Assembly: GCA_964601575.1 (NCBI GenBank)
Contig: CAZROA010000039.1
Coordinates: forward strand, 1-28,003
DNA length: 28,003 nt
From: CAZKEG01 sp964601575
GTDB taxonomy: Bacteria > Desulfobacterota > Thermodesulfobacteria > Thermodesulfobacteriales > Thermodesulfatatoraceae
Reading direction: 5' to 3'
Shown: in pieces, positions 8,386 to 15,936 of the stretch
Layout of the letters: each line of letters begins with the position of its first letter
Numbering within the stretch: the stretch's first letter is position 1
Made by a program: the position numbers and the translations under genes
Notes under the pieces: generated by a model
Databases searched by the model: none
Seen by the model: only the letters and a program-made list of their open reading frames with translations
Told to the model about the DNA's origin: nothing

Positions 8386-9210
8386 TTATTTGACTAGGTT
8401 ATGTGCATCTTGGTGACAATCCAAACAGCTCTTATATTTTTCAAGCATTGCTTTCGGATGCGGTTTTCCATGACAAGCTTCACAGGGTGGAATAACACCA
8501 TGTACTCCTCGGTGACAATATACACAAGCAAGTTTAGCATGTTTGGTAGTACCAGATTCTAAAGTCTTCTGAATATCTCCGTGACAAGCGCCGCAATCGG
8601 CGTTGGGAATATCCATACCATAAGTAATATTAAGCGGCATGTGCACCGGATGACACTTCACACATTCAGCAAATTGTTGCCCTTCTCGATGCGGTTCATG
8701 ACAATCAAGACAATCCGGAATATATCTATGTTTGGTATGGCAAAAAGAACAATCTACTTTAGAGTGAGCACTTGGGTGTTCGTTTACTTCTTGGACCTGC
8801 TGAGAATGACAAGTCTTACAGGCAGCTTTAGTATTTTCAGGAAAAGTAATATTTAAAGGTTCATGAGGATTTTTGTGACAATCTAAACAATTAGGTAAAT
8901 TAAAATGCTCTTCTCCTTGGTGACACTTAGAACACTGTGGAATAATCTTTTCCTTAGGAACCAGAGGCGGATGCCCACCTTCGTGACAATCTAAACAGGA
9001 AACATCGGTCTTGTGTTTCCCACCAGCCGACTCTATCTGATGGACTACGTTTGGATGGCATTTAATACAATCTGCATTGGTCAATTGGGCTGTCTGAGTC
9101 TGTTTTTGAGCGTTTTCCTTTGAAGCTTTTTCTTTTTCCGCCGCTACCCCTGCCACGCACAAGAAACTCACCAAAACCAAGACCACCACCATGCACTTTA
9201 AAAATCTCAT
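8386..9210 (-). CDS. Twelve-heme periplasmic c-type cytochrome
   Basis: The 274-residue product starts at the ATG at 9210, which follows GAGGAGG by seven bases; a TTG at 9216 is less likely. A signal peptide ends near AGVAA, predicting a soluble periplasmic protein. It has twelve CxxCH heme-binding motifs and many spaced histidines that could be distal ligands. The sequence divides into three four-heme units starting at ADCIKCH, AACKTCH and ADCGACH. The first two end with a shared PLNIT stretch. The downstream cytochrome (19-base gap) aligns over the whole length but adds an N-terminal linker. The family resembles multiheme cytochromes of sulfate- and metal-reducing bacteria. The substrate or partner cannot be read from the sequence. 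Confidence 0.9.
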   Translation of the reverse strand: MRFLKCMVVVLVLVSFLCVAGVAAEKEKASKENAQKQTQTAQLTNADCIKCHPNVVHQIESAGGKHKTDVSCLDCHEGGHPPLVPKEKIIPQCSKCHQGEEHFNLPNCLDCHKNPHEPLNITFPENTKAACKTCHSQQVQEVNEHPSAHSKVDCSFCHTKHRYIPDCLDCHEPHREGQQFAECVKCHPVHMPLNITYGMDIPNADCGACHGDIQKTLESGTTKHAKLACVYCHRGVHGVIPPCEACHGKPHPKAMLEKYKSCLDCHQDAHNLVK

Positions 9211-9751
9211 GCGCAATCCTCCTCATTTAGGCTTAGCTTTTTATATCGGCCTATTTGGGCATTTTAGATACAGATCAAACCTATTTCCTAACAGCCAACA
9301 CCCCACGCCAACCGACTTTACCAAAGATGCCGCTTTTTTGGCCAGCTTTAAAAGATAGCGTTCTTGGTGGTCAGGGACGTATATACAGCTCATTTCTCTT
9401 CTTAACAGTCAAATTCTCCCATTTTCATCCTAAAAACTCTTCCCGAGGGCCTGAAAGCTCAAACCACGATTAAAGATTTTAAGCAAACCTATCGATTATA
9501 AGGCCCAAATAAAAGAGATTTTCCTTTTTGATAGAGGTGTAAGCCGAAAGGTTATCTTGCCAAAAGAGCTTAAATCGAGGAGGGGCAGGAGAGAAGGCCC
9601 GCCGCATTTTTCGAGGAGGTGGAATCCTTCTTGGATATACATCCTCTAATCGACGATGAAAAAAGAGACGGAAAATATGCATTTTTAAAGCCCTCCTTTT
9701 ATATAACCCGAAAAAAATAATAGAAGATGAAAGTAACGAGAGAAAAGAGAC
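9211..9751. other. Intergenic region between the cytochrome operon and the flgM operon
   Basis: About 540 bases separate the divergent cytochrome and flgM-linked genes. Apart from the small candidate ORF at 9479-9682 I see no convincing gene. A plus-strand frame at 9255-9473 lacks a ribosome binding site and looks like chance. A minus-strand GCCGATAT (9243-9250) resembles a sigma28 -10 box but lacks a properly spaced -35 (TAAA is only 12 bases away). Both flanking operons must have their promoters here, but none is clear. Confidence 0.5.
9479..9682 (-). CDS. Possible small protein of unknown function
   Basis: A 67-codon minus-strand frame starts at an ATG (9682) that follows AAAAGGAGGG by nine bases, an excellent ribosome binding site for this genome. 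The translated product begins MHIFRLFFHRRLEDVYPRR and is basic and proline-rich (IPPPRKMRRAF). It has no transmembrane segment, no cysteine and no motif I recognise. The frame extends further upstream, but only by overlapping the divergent gene at 9752. The sole support is the ribosome binding site and the gene-sized gap, so it may be a real small protein or a chance ORF. Confidence 0.35.
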   Translation of the reverse strand: MHIFRLFFHRRLEDVYPRRIPPPRKMRRAFSPAPPRFKLFWQDNLSAYTSIKKENLFYLGLIIDRFA

Positions 9752-10090
9752 ATGAATATATATCTCCGTCACATACAGAATGTCGTCAGGGCCTATGGGC
9801 GTCAAATGGGAAGAAAGGTGGCTTTAGGGCGCCCAAGGGACCCTCAAGATAAAGTATCTATTTCAGAGGAGGGAAAACAGCGTCTTTTAGAAGATATCGC
9901 ACGCAGGCTCCAACAAAATAAAAACGAAATCCAAGAAAATACACAAAGGGCTAGAAAAATCGTTTTTAAAACGGTAAATTCTAAAGGTGAGGAGGCCTTG
10001 GAAGAGATCTCTCTCGAAGAACAGCCTCAACTTTTGGAAAAATTAGTGGAAAAATTCCTAGAAAAAAAGGAGTCTGGCAATGAAAATTGA
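9752..10090 (+). CDS. DVU0524-type FlgM-associated protein
   Basis: This 112-residue protein contains YLRHIQNVVRAYGRQM near the start, followed by DKVSISEEGKQRLLEDIARR. It matches my recollection of the small DVU0524 family found beside flgM in sulfate-reducing bacteria. The C-terminal half is Lys/Glu-rich and probably helical. It overlaps flgM by 11 bases, which supports a joint role in flagellar sigma-factor control. No biochemical activity can be proposed from the sequence. The ribosome binding site is a weak GAGA-rich stretch. Confidence 0.75.
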   Translation: MNIYLRHIQNVVRAYGRQMGRKVALGRPRDPQDKVSISEEGKQRLLEDIARRLQQNKNEIQENTQRARKIVFKTVNSKGEEALEEISLEEQPQLLEKLVEKFLEKKESGNEN

Positions 10091-10385
10091 TAGTTTATAC
10101 CAACGCTTTAATCTTAAGGGAGCTCAGCAACTCTCACCTTCACAAAACGGTACCCTTAAGGCCAGACAAACCCAAGGTCAAGGGACATCCTTGGCCGATC
10201 GTGTGGATATTTCACAGACCTCAAAGGATATTAGAAAGATCCAGTCTATTCTTAAGACCACCCCAGATGTCAGGGCGGACAAAGTCCGCGCCATCAAGGA
10301 GCAGATCGAGGCTGGTACTTATAAAATCGACGCTAAAAAAGTGGCTAACGCCATGATGGTCGACCTCCTTAAAGATTTGGTCTAA
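10080..10385 (+). CDS. flgM: Anti-sigma-28 factor FlgM
   Basis: FlgM holds the flagellar sigma factor FliA inactive until the hook-basal body is finished, then is exported. The 101-residue protein shows the usual disordered Gln/Ser-rich N-terminal half and the helical sigma-binding half: DRVDISQTSKDIRKIQ, then VRADKVRAIKEQIEAGTYKID and a C-terminal helix ending in LLKDLV. AAGGAG precedes the ATG, which lies inside the upstream gene. No other flagellar gene is in the window. A perfect hairpin follows 15 bases after the stop. Confidence 0.93.
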   Translation: MKIDSLYQRFNLKGAQQLSPSQNGTLKARQTQGQGTSLADRVDISQTSKDIRKIQSILKTTPDVRADKVRAIKEQIEAGTYKIDAKKVANAMMVDLLKDLV

Positions 10386-10400
10386 ATGCCCCCCTCTAAA

Positions 10401-10427
10401 GAAAAGGGGCCTTAAAGGCCCCTTTTC
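10401..10427. terminator. Intrinsic terminator shared by flgM and glnA
   Basis: A perfect 11-bp stem (10401-10411 with 10417-10427) with a TTAAA loop sits between the convergent flgM and glnA ends. T-runs lie on both sides: the plus strand ends CCCCTTTTCTC and the minus strand CCCCTTTTCTTTAG. It should work in both directions. Confidence 0.85.
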
Positions 10428-10483
10428 TCATCCCTAAATCTAAAAATAGAACAGGAAAGATTTCCTCTGTTCGCAAATATCAA

Positions 10484-11896
10484 TTAGATATCAAAATAGA
10501 GATAGAACTCATACGGATGTGGACGTAGACGGACTTGATCAGCCTCGTTTTCGCGCTTGTACTCGATCCACTTCCGAATGAGGTCCTCGGTAAAGACATC
10601 ACCCTTCATTAGGAACTCGTAATCTTCCTCAAGGGCAGCCAGGGCCTCTTCCAGACTGGCTGGAGTGGTTGGGATGTTGGCCAATTCCTCAGGCGGCAAG
10701 CTGTAAAGATCTTTGTCCACCGGATCACCCGGATCAATGCGGTTCTCGATCCCGTCAAGGGCAGCCATAAGCATAGCAGAAAAAGCCAAATAGCCATTAC
10801 AGGACGGGTCCGGAGTACGGAACTCTATGCGCTTGGCCTTCGGACTCGGGCTGTACATGGGGATACGAATGGCCGCCGAACGGTTACGGCTGGAGTAGCA
10901 GAGGTTCACCGGGGCCTCAAAACCAGGGGTCAAACGCTTATAGGAATTGGTAGTCGGGTTGGTAAAAGCGCAAATAGCACGACAGTGTTTCAAGATACCG
11001 CCTATGGCATAGAGGGCGATTTCAGAGAGCCCGGCATAACGATCACCGGCAAAGACCGGAGTGTCTCCCTTCCAGATGCTGAAATGGGTATGCATACCGG
11101 AACCGTTATCCGCAAAAAGCGGCTTGGGCATAAAAGTGACCGTCTTGCCGTGTTTATAAGCTACGTTCTTCAAGATGTACTTGAACCACATGAGCTGATC
11201 GCCCATCTTGAGCAACGGAGCAAAGCGCATGTCAATTTCCGCCTGCCCAGCCGTAGCCACCTCGTGATGCTGACACTCTACCTTGATCCCGACCTTCTGA
11301 AGAGTGAGGACCATTTCGGTACGGATATCTTGGTGTTTGTCGGTCGGTGGCACCGGAAAATATCCTTCTTTATGACGGGGCTTATAACCGAGATTCGGAC
11401 ACTCTTCACGCCCGGAATTCCAGATACCCTCGATGGAGTCTACAAAATAGTAGGAATAGTTAGAGGCCGAATCATAGCGGATGTCATCAAAGATGAAAAA
11501 CTCGGCCTCCGGACCAAAATAGGCCACATCACCAATCCCGGTACTCTTCAGGTACTGTTCAGCCTTTTGGGCCACGTAACGAGGATCACGGGAATAAGGT
11601 TCTCTGGTAATGGGATCAAAGACATTACAGATCAGAGAAAGGGTGGGCACCTCGAAGAAGGGGTCCATCACCGCCGTATTCGGATCAGGGACCATGATCA
11701 TGTCACTCTCATGGATCTCCTGCCAACCACGGATTGAGGAGCCGTCAAAGCCGAAACCAGCTTCAAAACTCTCTTCGGTAAGCTCTTCGATGGGCACCGA
11801 GAAATGCTGCCATACACCCGGCAGATCCAGAAACTTTAAATCTACCATCTTCGCACCGTTTTCTTTGGCAAATTCCAGTACCTCTTTGGGCGTCAT
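10484..11896 (-). CDS. glnA: Glutamine synthetase, type I (adenylylation-regulated form)
   Basis: This enzyme forms glutamine from glutamate, ammonia and ATP as a dodecamer. The 470 residues contain the GSI signatures: FGFDGSSIRGW near 50, GSGMHTHFSIWKG, the ATP-binding KPLFADNGSG region, and NRSAAIRIP near 345. The DLYSLPPEE loop includes Tyr398, the site adenylylated by GlnE in GSI-beta enzymes. The ATG at 11896 follows AAGGAGG. The 67-base gap to glnD contains a small GACGG/CCGTC hairpin (11946-11960) and an 11-base tandem repeat (11913-11934), so glnA may be read with glnB-glnD or from its own start. No glnE is visible. Confidence 0.98.
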   Translation of the reverse strand: MTPKEVLEFAKENGAKMVDLKFLDLPGVWQHFSVPIEELTEESFEAGFGFDGSSIRGWQEIHESDMIMVPDPNTAVMDPFFEVPTLSLICNVFDPITREPYSRDPRYVAQKAEQYLKSTGIGDVAYFGPEAEFFIFDDIRYDSASNYSYYFVDSIEGIWNSGREECPNLGYKPRHKEGYFPVPPTDKHQDIRTEMVLTLQKVGIKVECQHHEVATAGQAEIDMRFAPLLKMGDQLMWFKYILKNVAYKHGKTVTFMPKPLFADNGSGMHTHFSIWKGDTPVFAGDRYAGLSEIALYAIGGILKHCRAICAFTNPTTNSYKRLTPGFEAPVNLCYSSRNRSAAIRIPMYSPSPKAKRIEFRTPDPSCNGYLAFSAMLMAALDGIENRIDPGDPVDKDLYSLPPEELANIPTTPASLEEALAALEEDYEFLMKGDVFTEDLIRKWIEYKRENEADQVRLRPHPYEFYLYFDI

Positions 11897-11963
11897 AAGA
11901 ACTTCCTCCTTAATTTAGTTTTTATTTAGTTTTTATAATGAGATCGACGGGGCAGCCGTCTCC

Positions 11964-14423
11964 TTACTGGCAAATCTTTGATAAGATCCTCTCAAGATAG
12001 GTCTTTAACTCGGAAATTTCTTCTTCTTCTTGAAGCTTTTCTCCTTCAAGGGTCCGAACATAAAAGACATCCGAGGCCAGATCGGCCCGATTGGAAATAA
12101 AGGCCCGTTGGATATCAAGCCCCCAGAGGGTCAAGGCCTTGGCCAAATGATAAAGAAGCCCCATACAATCTGGAGCAAAAATCTCTACCACGGTAAAAAA
12201 GTCTGAACTGAGATTATCCACCCGGACCAAGACCTCAGAGGATTTGAGTGGTTTCTTGACCGAGGTCATCAAGGGTTTGGCCCTTTTTAGCAAACTCTCA
12301 AGGTCTATCTCCTGTTTGATGGCCCCTTCAACGGTTTGCTCTACCTCCGGCCACCAAATCTCACCGTAAGGCCCGGAAACATCGAAGATATCGATTACCG
12401 TCCCATCGGCCAAGGTGAAGATCCGGGCCGTACAGATATTTAGGTGATGAAGGACAAAGGCCCCGGTAAGATCGGCAAAGAGCCCTGGTCGATCACGGGT
12501 CACAATCACTACACGGTAGACCCCATTTAGACGTTTAATCTTTAGCCGATATGGATCTTGGCTGGCCAAAAAGTCCTTGACCAAACGAAGTTCTTCGGAA
12601 ATTTGAGAAAGCGGGGCGTGCAAGATGAAACACGGTGGCAGATTTTGGACTAGATCACCGAATTCTTGACCGAGTTTTTCCTCTCGCAGGAGCAATTCTT
12701 CGACCTTATCTTTGCTCAATTCACCTTCGGTAAGGAGCTTGGCCGCCTTGAGATAGAGTTCCTTCACCAAGGCTGCTTTCCATTCATTCCAGGCCGAAGG
12801 CCCGGTGGCCCGGGAATCGGCCACGGTAAGATAATACAGCCGAGTGAGATGTCCGATCTCTCCAACTTGACGGATGAAATCAGCTACCACCTTTTCTTCA
12901 GTGAGATCTCGCCTAAGGGCCGTCTCAATCATGATCAGGTGTTGGCCCACCAATTTGGCCACCTGTTCCGCCTGTTTTTGGCTAAACCCGAGTCGCAAGG
13001 CTATCTCCCGCGCCTTTATCGCTCCTCGTTCAGCGTGTCCCGGGCCTTCGCCCTTGGCTATATCATGCAAAAGACCTGCCAAGAAAAGGACCTCTTCGTC
13101 TTCCACCTGATCCCAAAAATCGGGCTCTTCTTCACGGAGACACCCCAATTCATAGACCGTAAGGAAGAGATGTTCATCCAGGGGATGGACGTGATAGACA
13201 TCAAATTGGGCCAAGCCCAAGAGCCTCTTAAACTCAGGGAGGACAAAGAGCAAGAGCCCTGTTTCCCGGAGGCTCTTTAAGGCCAAGTAGGCATAGGGTT
13301 TAGTTAACATTTTTGTAAAGATGCGCCCCTCAAGCCCGGAAGAATCCCGAAGGGGCCATTTTTCTTTAAGGAAAGAACGGGTGAGATGATGGAGCTTAAG
13401 TCCGGTTTCCGCCTGAAAATAAAAAATCTTAAGGAGGTAAGTGGGATCAATGAGGGCCTGTTCCCTAAAGGAGAGATGTATCCGCCCGGAAAGGATCTCA
13501 AGCCCGGGGATAAGCTCCTTTCCCTCTCCACCCGGACGCCCAAAGACCATTTCCACGTGATCAAACAGGGCCTCGGTCTCTTCTCGAATAATGGTCATGG
13601 CGCGGTAGACTTGGGCCATAAATTTTTCGGTGGCCTTTTCATAATCAACCCCGAAACCAAGCTTTACAGCCAAGGTGGGTTGATATTCAAAATAAAGCCG
13701 GTCTTCTTTGCGCCCGGCAAGAAGATGCAGTTCTTCGCGAATGGTAAGGATAAACTCGACTGCCTGGCGTAGGGCCTGCCGCTCTTCCCGGGTCAGGAGG
13801 CCAGCTCGCTCCATGTCACGAAGGCCCTTAAGACCAAACAGTAACCGGGCCACCCAGAGGATGAGGTGATAGTCTCTAAGCCCTCCAAGCCCTTCTTTGA
13901 GATGGGGTTCAAGTAAAAAGGCCTCTTCTCCATAGCGCCTGACCCGTCTTTCTCTGGCCCTTTTAAGCCTGTCAAAGAGTTCCTTTCGCCGTCCAGAGAT
14001 AAGGCGTTCTTCAAAGAGGGTGGAAAGTTTTTGAAAAAGGGCCCTTGAGCCAGCGATGAGGCGCATACTAAGGAGGGCAGTCAAAAAGGAGAGATCCTTG
14101 GCGGCATCGGCCAATACCTCTTCGATGGTACAGACCCGATGCCCGACCTCGAGATGATGATCCCACAAGGTGTAGGTGACCTTTTCCACTGCCTCGGAAA
14201 GCATTTCCTCTGGGAGGTCATGGTGTAGAAAGAGGAGATCGATGTCCGACCAGGGACAAAGTTCTTTTTGGCCGTAGCCACCGATAGCGACTACGGCCAA
14301 GGGTTTGCGTGAGTAACGATTGGGAAAGGCCTTTTTGATCAGACGATCGACCTCAAGGCAACGGGCGGTGAAATGGGATTTCTCGAAGGGCAGGGCCTTA
14401 AGGCCGACCTTCTCTATGGACAC
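11964..14423 (-). CDS. glnD: Bifunctional uridylyltransferase/uridylyl-removing enzyme GlnD
   Basis: GlnD senses glutamine and adds or removes UMP on PII. Domain order is complete. The nucleotidyltransferase motif GGYGQKELCPWSDIDLL lies near 48-64. A helical domain follows, then an HD hydrolase domain with FLAGLLHDIAKGEGPGHAERG. Two C-terminal ACT domains come last (VIVTRDRPGLFADLTGAF and VVEIFAPDCMGLLYHLAKAL). At 819 residues it is a little shorter than the enterobacterial enzyme but keeps every domain. The start is a GTG at 14423 that shares one base with the glnB stop (TAGTG). Adjacent glnB and glnA support the assignment. Confidence 0.96.
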   Translation of the reverse strand: MSIEKVGLKALPFEKSHFTARCLEVDRLIKKAFPNRYSRKPLAVVAIGGYGQKELCPWSDIDLLFLHHDLPEEMLSEAVEKVTYTLWDHHLEVGHRVCTIEEVLADAAKDLSFLTALLSMRLIAGSRALFQKLSTLFEERLISGRRKELFDRLKRARERRVRRYGEEAFLLEPHLKEGLGGLRDYHLILWVARLLFGLKGLRDMERAGLLTREERQALRQAVEFILTIREELHLLAGRKEDRLYFEYQPTLAVKLGFGVDYEKATEKFMAQVYRAMTIIREETEALFDHVEMVFGRPGGEGKELIPGLEILSGRIHLSFREQALIDPTYLLKIFYFQAETGLKLHHLTRSFLKEKWPLRDSSGLEGRIFTKMLTKPYAYLALKSLRETGLLLFVLPEFKRLLGLAQFDVYHVHPLDEHLFLTVYELGCLREEEPDFWDQVEDEEVLFLAGLLHDIAKGEGPGHAERGAIKAREIALRLGFSQKQAEQVAKLVGQHLIMIETALRRDLTEEKVVADFIRQVGEIGHLTRLYYLTVADSRATGPSAWNEWKAALVKELYLKAAKLLTEGELSKDKVEELLLREEKLGQEFGDLVQNLPPCFILHAPLSQISEELRLVKDFLASQDPYRLKIKRLNGVYRVVIVTRDRPGLFADLTGAFVLHHLNICTARIFTLADGTVIDIFDVSGPYGEIWWPEVEQTVEGAIKQEIDLESLLKRAKPLMTSVKKPLKSSEVLVRVDNLSSDFFTVVEIFAPDCMGLLYHLAKALTLWGLDIQRAFISNRADLASDVFYVRTLEGEKLQEEEEISELKTYLERILSKICQ

Positions 14424-14761
14424 TAGACCGCCTCCCGACCCCTTTCACCAGTACGGATACGGATGGCCTCTTCCACAGGGAGGACAAAGATCTTGCCGTC
14501 ACCGATCTTTCCGGTTCGGGCACTGTTGATAATGGTCTCCACCACGCGCTCCACTTGATCGGCCTCTACCACCAACTCGATCTTGATCTTCGGGAGGAAA
14601 TCCACCACGTATTCTGCGCCTCGATAGATCTCACGATGCCCCTTCTGGCGCCCGAAACCTTTGACCTCACTGACCGTCATCCCTTTGATCCCAATCTCTG
14701 CCAGGGCCTCTTTGACCTCCTCTAGTTTGAACGGTTTGATAATGGCCTCGATTTTCTTCAT
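14423..14761 (-). CDS. glnB: Nitrogen regulatory protein PII
   Basis: PII trimers report 2-oxoglutarate, ATP/ADP and, through GlnD, glutamine. The ATG at 14761 is chosen because MKKIEAIIKPFKLEEVKEAL is the family N-terminus and GGAGGGAG lies just upstream; the frame is open further to 14818. The 112-residue product has the T-loop GFGRQKGHREIYRGAEYVV with the uridylylation-site Tyr51, and the C-terminal GKIFVLPVEEAIRIRTGE. It is coupled to glnD by a one-base overlap. A sigma54-like element sits about 40 bases upstream. Confidence 0.97.
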   Translation of the reverse strand: MKKIEAIIKPFKLEEVKEALAEIGIKGMTVSEVKGFGRQKGHREIYRGAEYVVDFLPKIKIELVVEADQVERVVETIINSARTGKIGDGKIFVLPVEEAIRIRTGERGREAV

Positions 14762-14801
14762 ATACTCCCTCCATCTTGGCATTTGAGGTGCTTGCTCAAT
14801 A

Positions 14802-14817
14802 TACAATAGATATGCCA
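14802..14817 (-). promoter_or_regulatory. Sigma54-like promoter upstream of glnB
   Basis: The minus strand reads TGGCATATCTATTGTA, compared with TGGCAYRNNNNTTGCW. The -24 GG and the ten-base spacing to the -12 dinucleotide are exact. The only clear mismatch is GT instead of GC at -12. Transcription would start near 14792, about 30 bases before glnB. The context (nitrogen regulation) strengthens the call. Confidence 0.5.
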
Positions 14818-14929
14818 AATATTACATAGTTCTAAAAATTGACTCTTTAATACACCTCTTCTCGTTGTTCTCCTGTTTTCTCAAAAATTTTTTAAAATCT
14901 TACTCAAATCTCCCCAGAATAGGGGGAAT

Positions 14930-15856
14930 TTATCTTCCCTCCAAGGCCAACGTCTCTGGTATATTTTTACCTTTTTGTAAATAATGAGAGTAATTTTTGA
15001 CAATTTTGTCTAAATCACTCTGGGTAACCGATTCAACCTTTAAGACCATACCTTCTACATAGACCTTGGCCTCGGGTTGTCCGGTTTTTTGACGAAAGGA
15101 AAAGAGGTAGGCATTTTCTAAGAGTTCGGTTTGCAGTAAGGGGAGGCAATTTTGTTTAAAGACCTCGGTCTCGATCATGTTCGAGACCTCAAAGGCCCTG
15201 AGATCAGGAAGTCCGGTGGTAGCGGCTTCGGTGGTAGGCCTTTTCAAAAGGAGGGGCCATATCTCCAAACGGCGTCTTGGTACTGAACCCATTAAAGTCA
15301 AGAACCTGACCGGTTGAAACTTCCGTTTGCGTGGGAAACGATAAAAGAGCCGTCCTTCCTCATCGAAGAGGATCTCTTTAAAGACCAAACTCCGACCAAA
15401 ACCAACCGAAGGTAGATTAAACTTGAGGGATAGGTCGAGGAGGGTCACCTTAAGGCACCGAGGGGGTTCTGGGAAAAGGGTCGGCCCTTTGGTCAGTTTA
15501 TATATCTCCAGGAGGTGGCGCCAATAATTCTCGGTAAGGAGCTCTTGTTGTCGTAGGAGAAGGGCCACCTTCTGGGTCAACTCCTCAATGGTACGCCTCT
15601 GAGTCCGGCGCGAAAGACGCCTGAGATAGGCCTTGCGACATTCTCTAAAAGATTCGGGGTTACGCTCCAGATCAAGGGCCTCAAAGGCCAGATTGAGCTC
15701 TACCGCTCGTTCTTTGGCCCCATTCTTGAGGTCTGGATGATAGGCCCGCTGAAGGGCCCGATAACAGGCCTTAACCAGGGCATATAAGGCCTCATCGTCA
15801 AGTTCACGAACCATTTCCGGGGCAATGCCTAATATCTCAAAAGGATTGCGCGTCAT
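14930..15856 (-). CDS. J-domain protein of unknown function
   Basis: The first 60 residues form a J-domain: FEILGI at the start, a helix ending in ALQRAYHPDLKNG with the HPD tripeptide at 40-42, then ELNLAFEAL. This should contact and stimulate an Hsp70 (DnaK). The remaining 245 residues lack the Gly/Phe region, zinc finger and substrate domains of DnaJ. They begin with a basic helical stretch (CRKAYLRRLSRRTQRRT) and end in a region with no motif I recognise. There is no signal peptide or TM, so it is likely cytoplasmic. It lies between an AmgK-like kinase and glnB, 80 and 168 bases away, and context does not reveal its client. The ribosome binding site is weak. Confidence 0.7.
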   Translation of the reverse strand: MTRNPFEILGIAPEMVRELDDEALYALVKACYRALQRAYHPDLKNGAKERAVELNLAFEALDLERNPESFRECRKAYLRRLSRRTQRRTIEELTQKVALLLRQQELLTENYWRHLLEIYKLTKGPTLFPEPPRCLKVTLLDLSLKFNLPSVGFGRSLVFKEILFDEEGRLFYRFPRKRKFQPVRFLTLMGSVPRRRLEIWPLLLKRPTTEAATTGLPDLRAFEVSNMIETEVFKQNCLPLLQTELLENAYLFSFRQKTGQPEAKVYVEGMVLKVESVTQSDLDKIVKNYSHYLQKGKNIPETLALEGR

Positions 15857-15936
15857 AAAAGATCTCTACACCCTCTTTAAAGAAAGACTCGGCTCAGACT
15901 TAACTTTCTTCAAGCCTTGATAGATTTTACCCAGAC

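Noticed and set aside
9243..9266. Sigma28-like promoter (GCCGATAT) for the cytochrome operon
   Set aside because: The -10 match is good, but the only TAAA lies 12 bases away rather than about 15, so the pair does not form a proper sigma28 promoter.
9255..9473. 72-codon plus-strand frame in the cytochrome-flgM gap
   Set aside because: It has no Shine-Dalgarno sequence, starts with a rare codon, and its product shows no domain or sensible composition.
9686..9714. Sigma28-like TAAA and CCCGAAAA before the flgM pair
   Set aside because: Spacing is 17 bases and the -10 box has two mismatches, in an A/T-rich stretch where this is easily found by chance.
10985..11737. 250-codon plus-strand open frame opposite glnA
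   Set aside because: It lies wholly inside a clear glutamine synthetase gene on the other strand, lacks a ribosome binding site and shows no family motif; it results from codon bias.
11946..11960. GACGG/CCGTC hairpin between glnD and glnA as a terminator
   Set aside because: The stem is only five base pairs and no U-run follows on the minus strand, so it would not stop transcription by itself.
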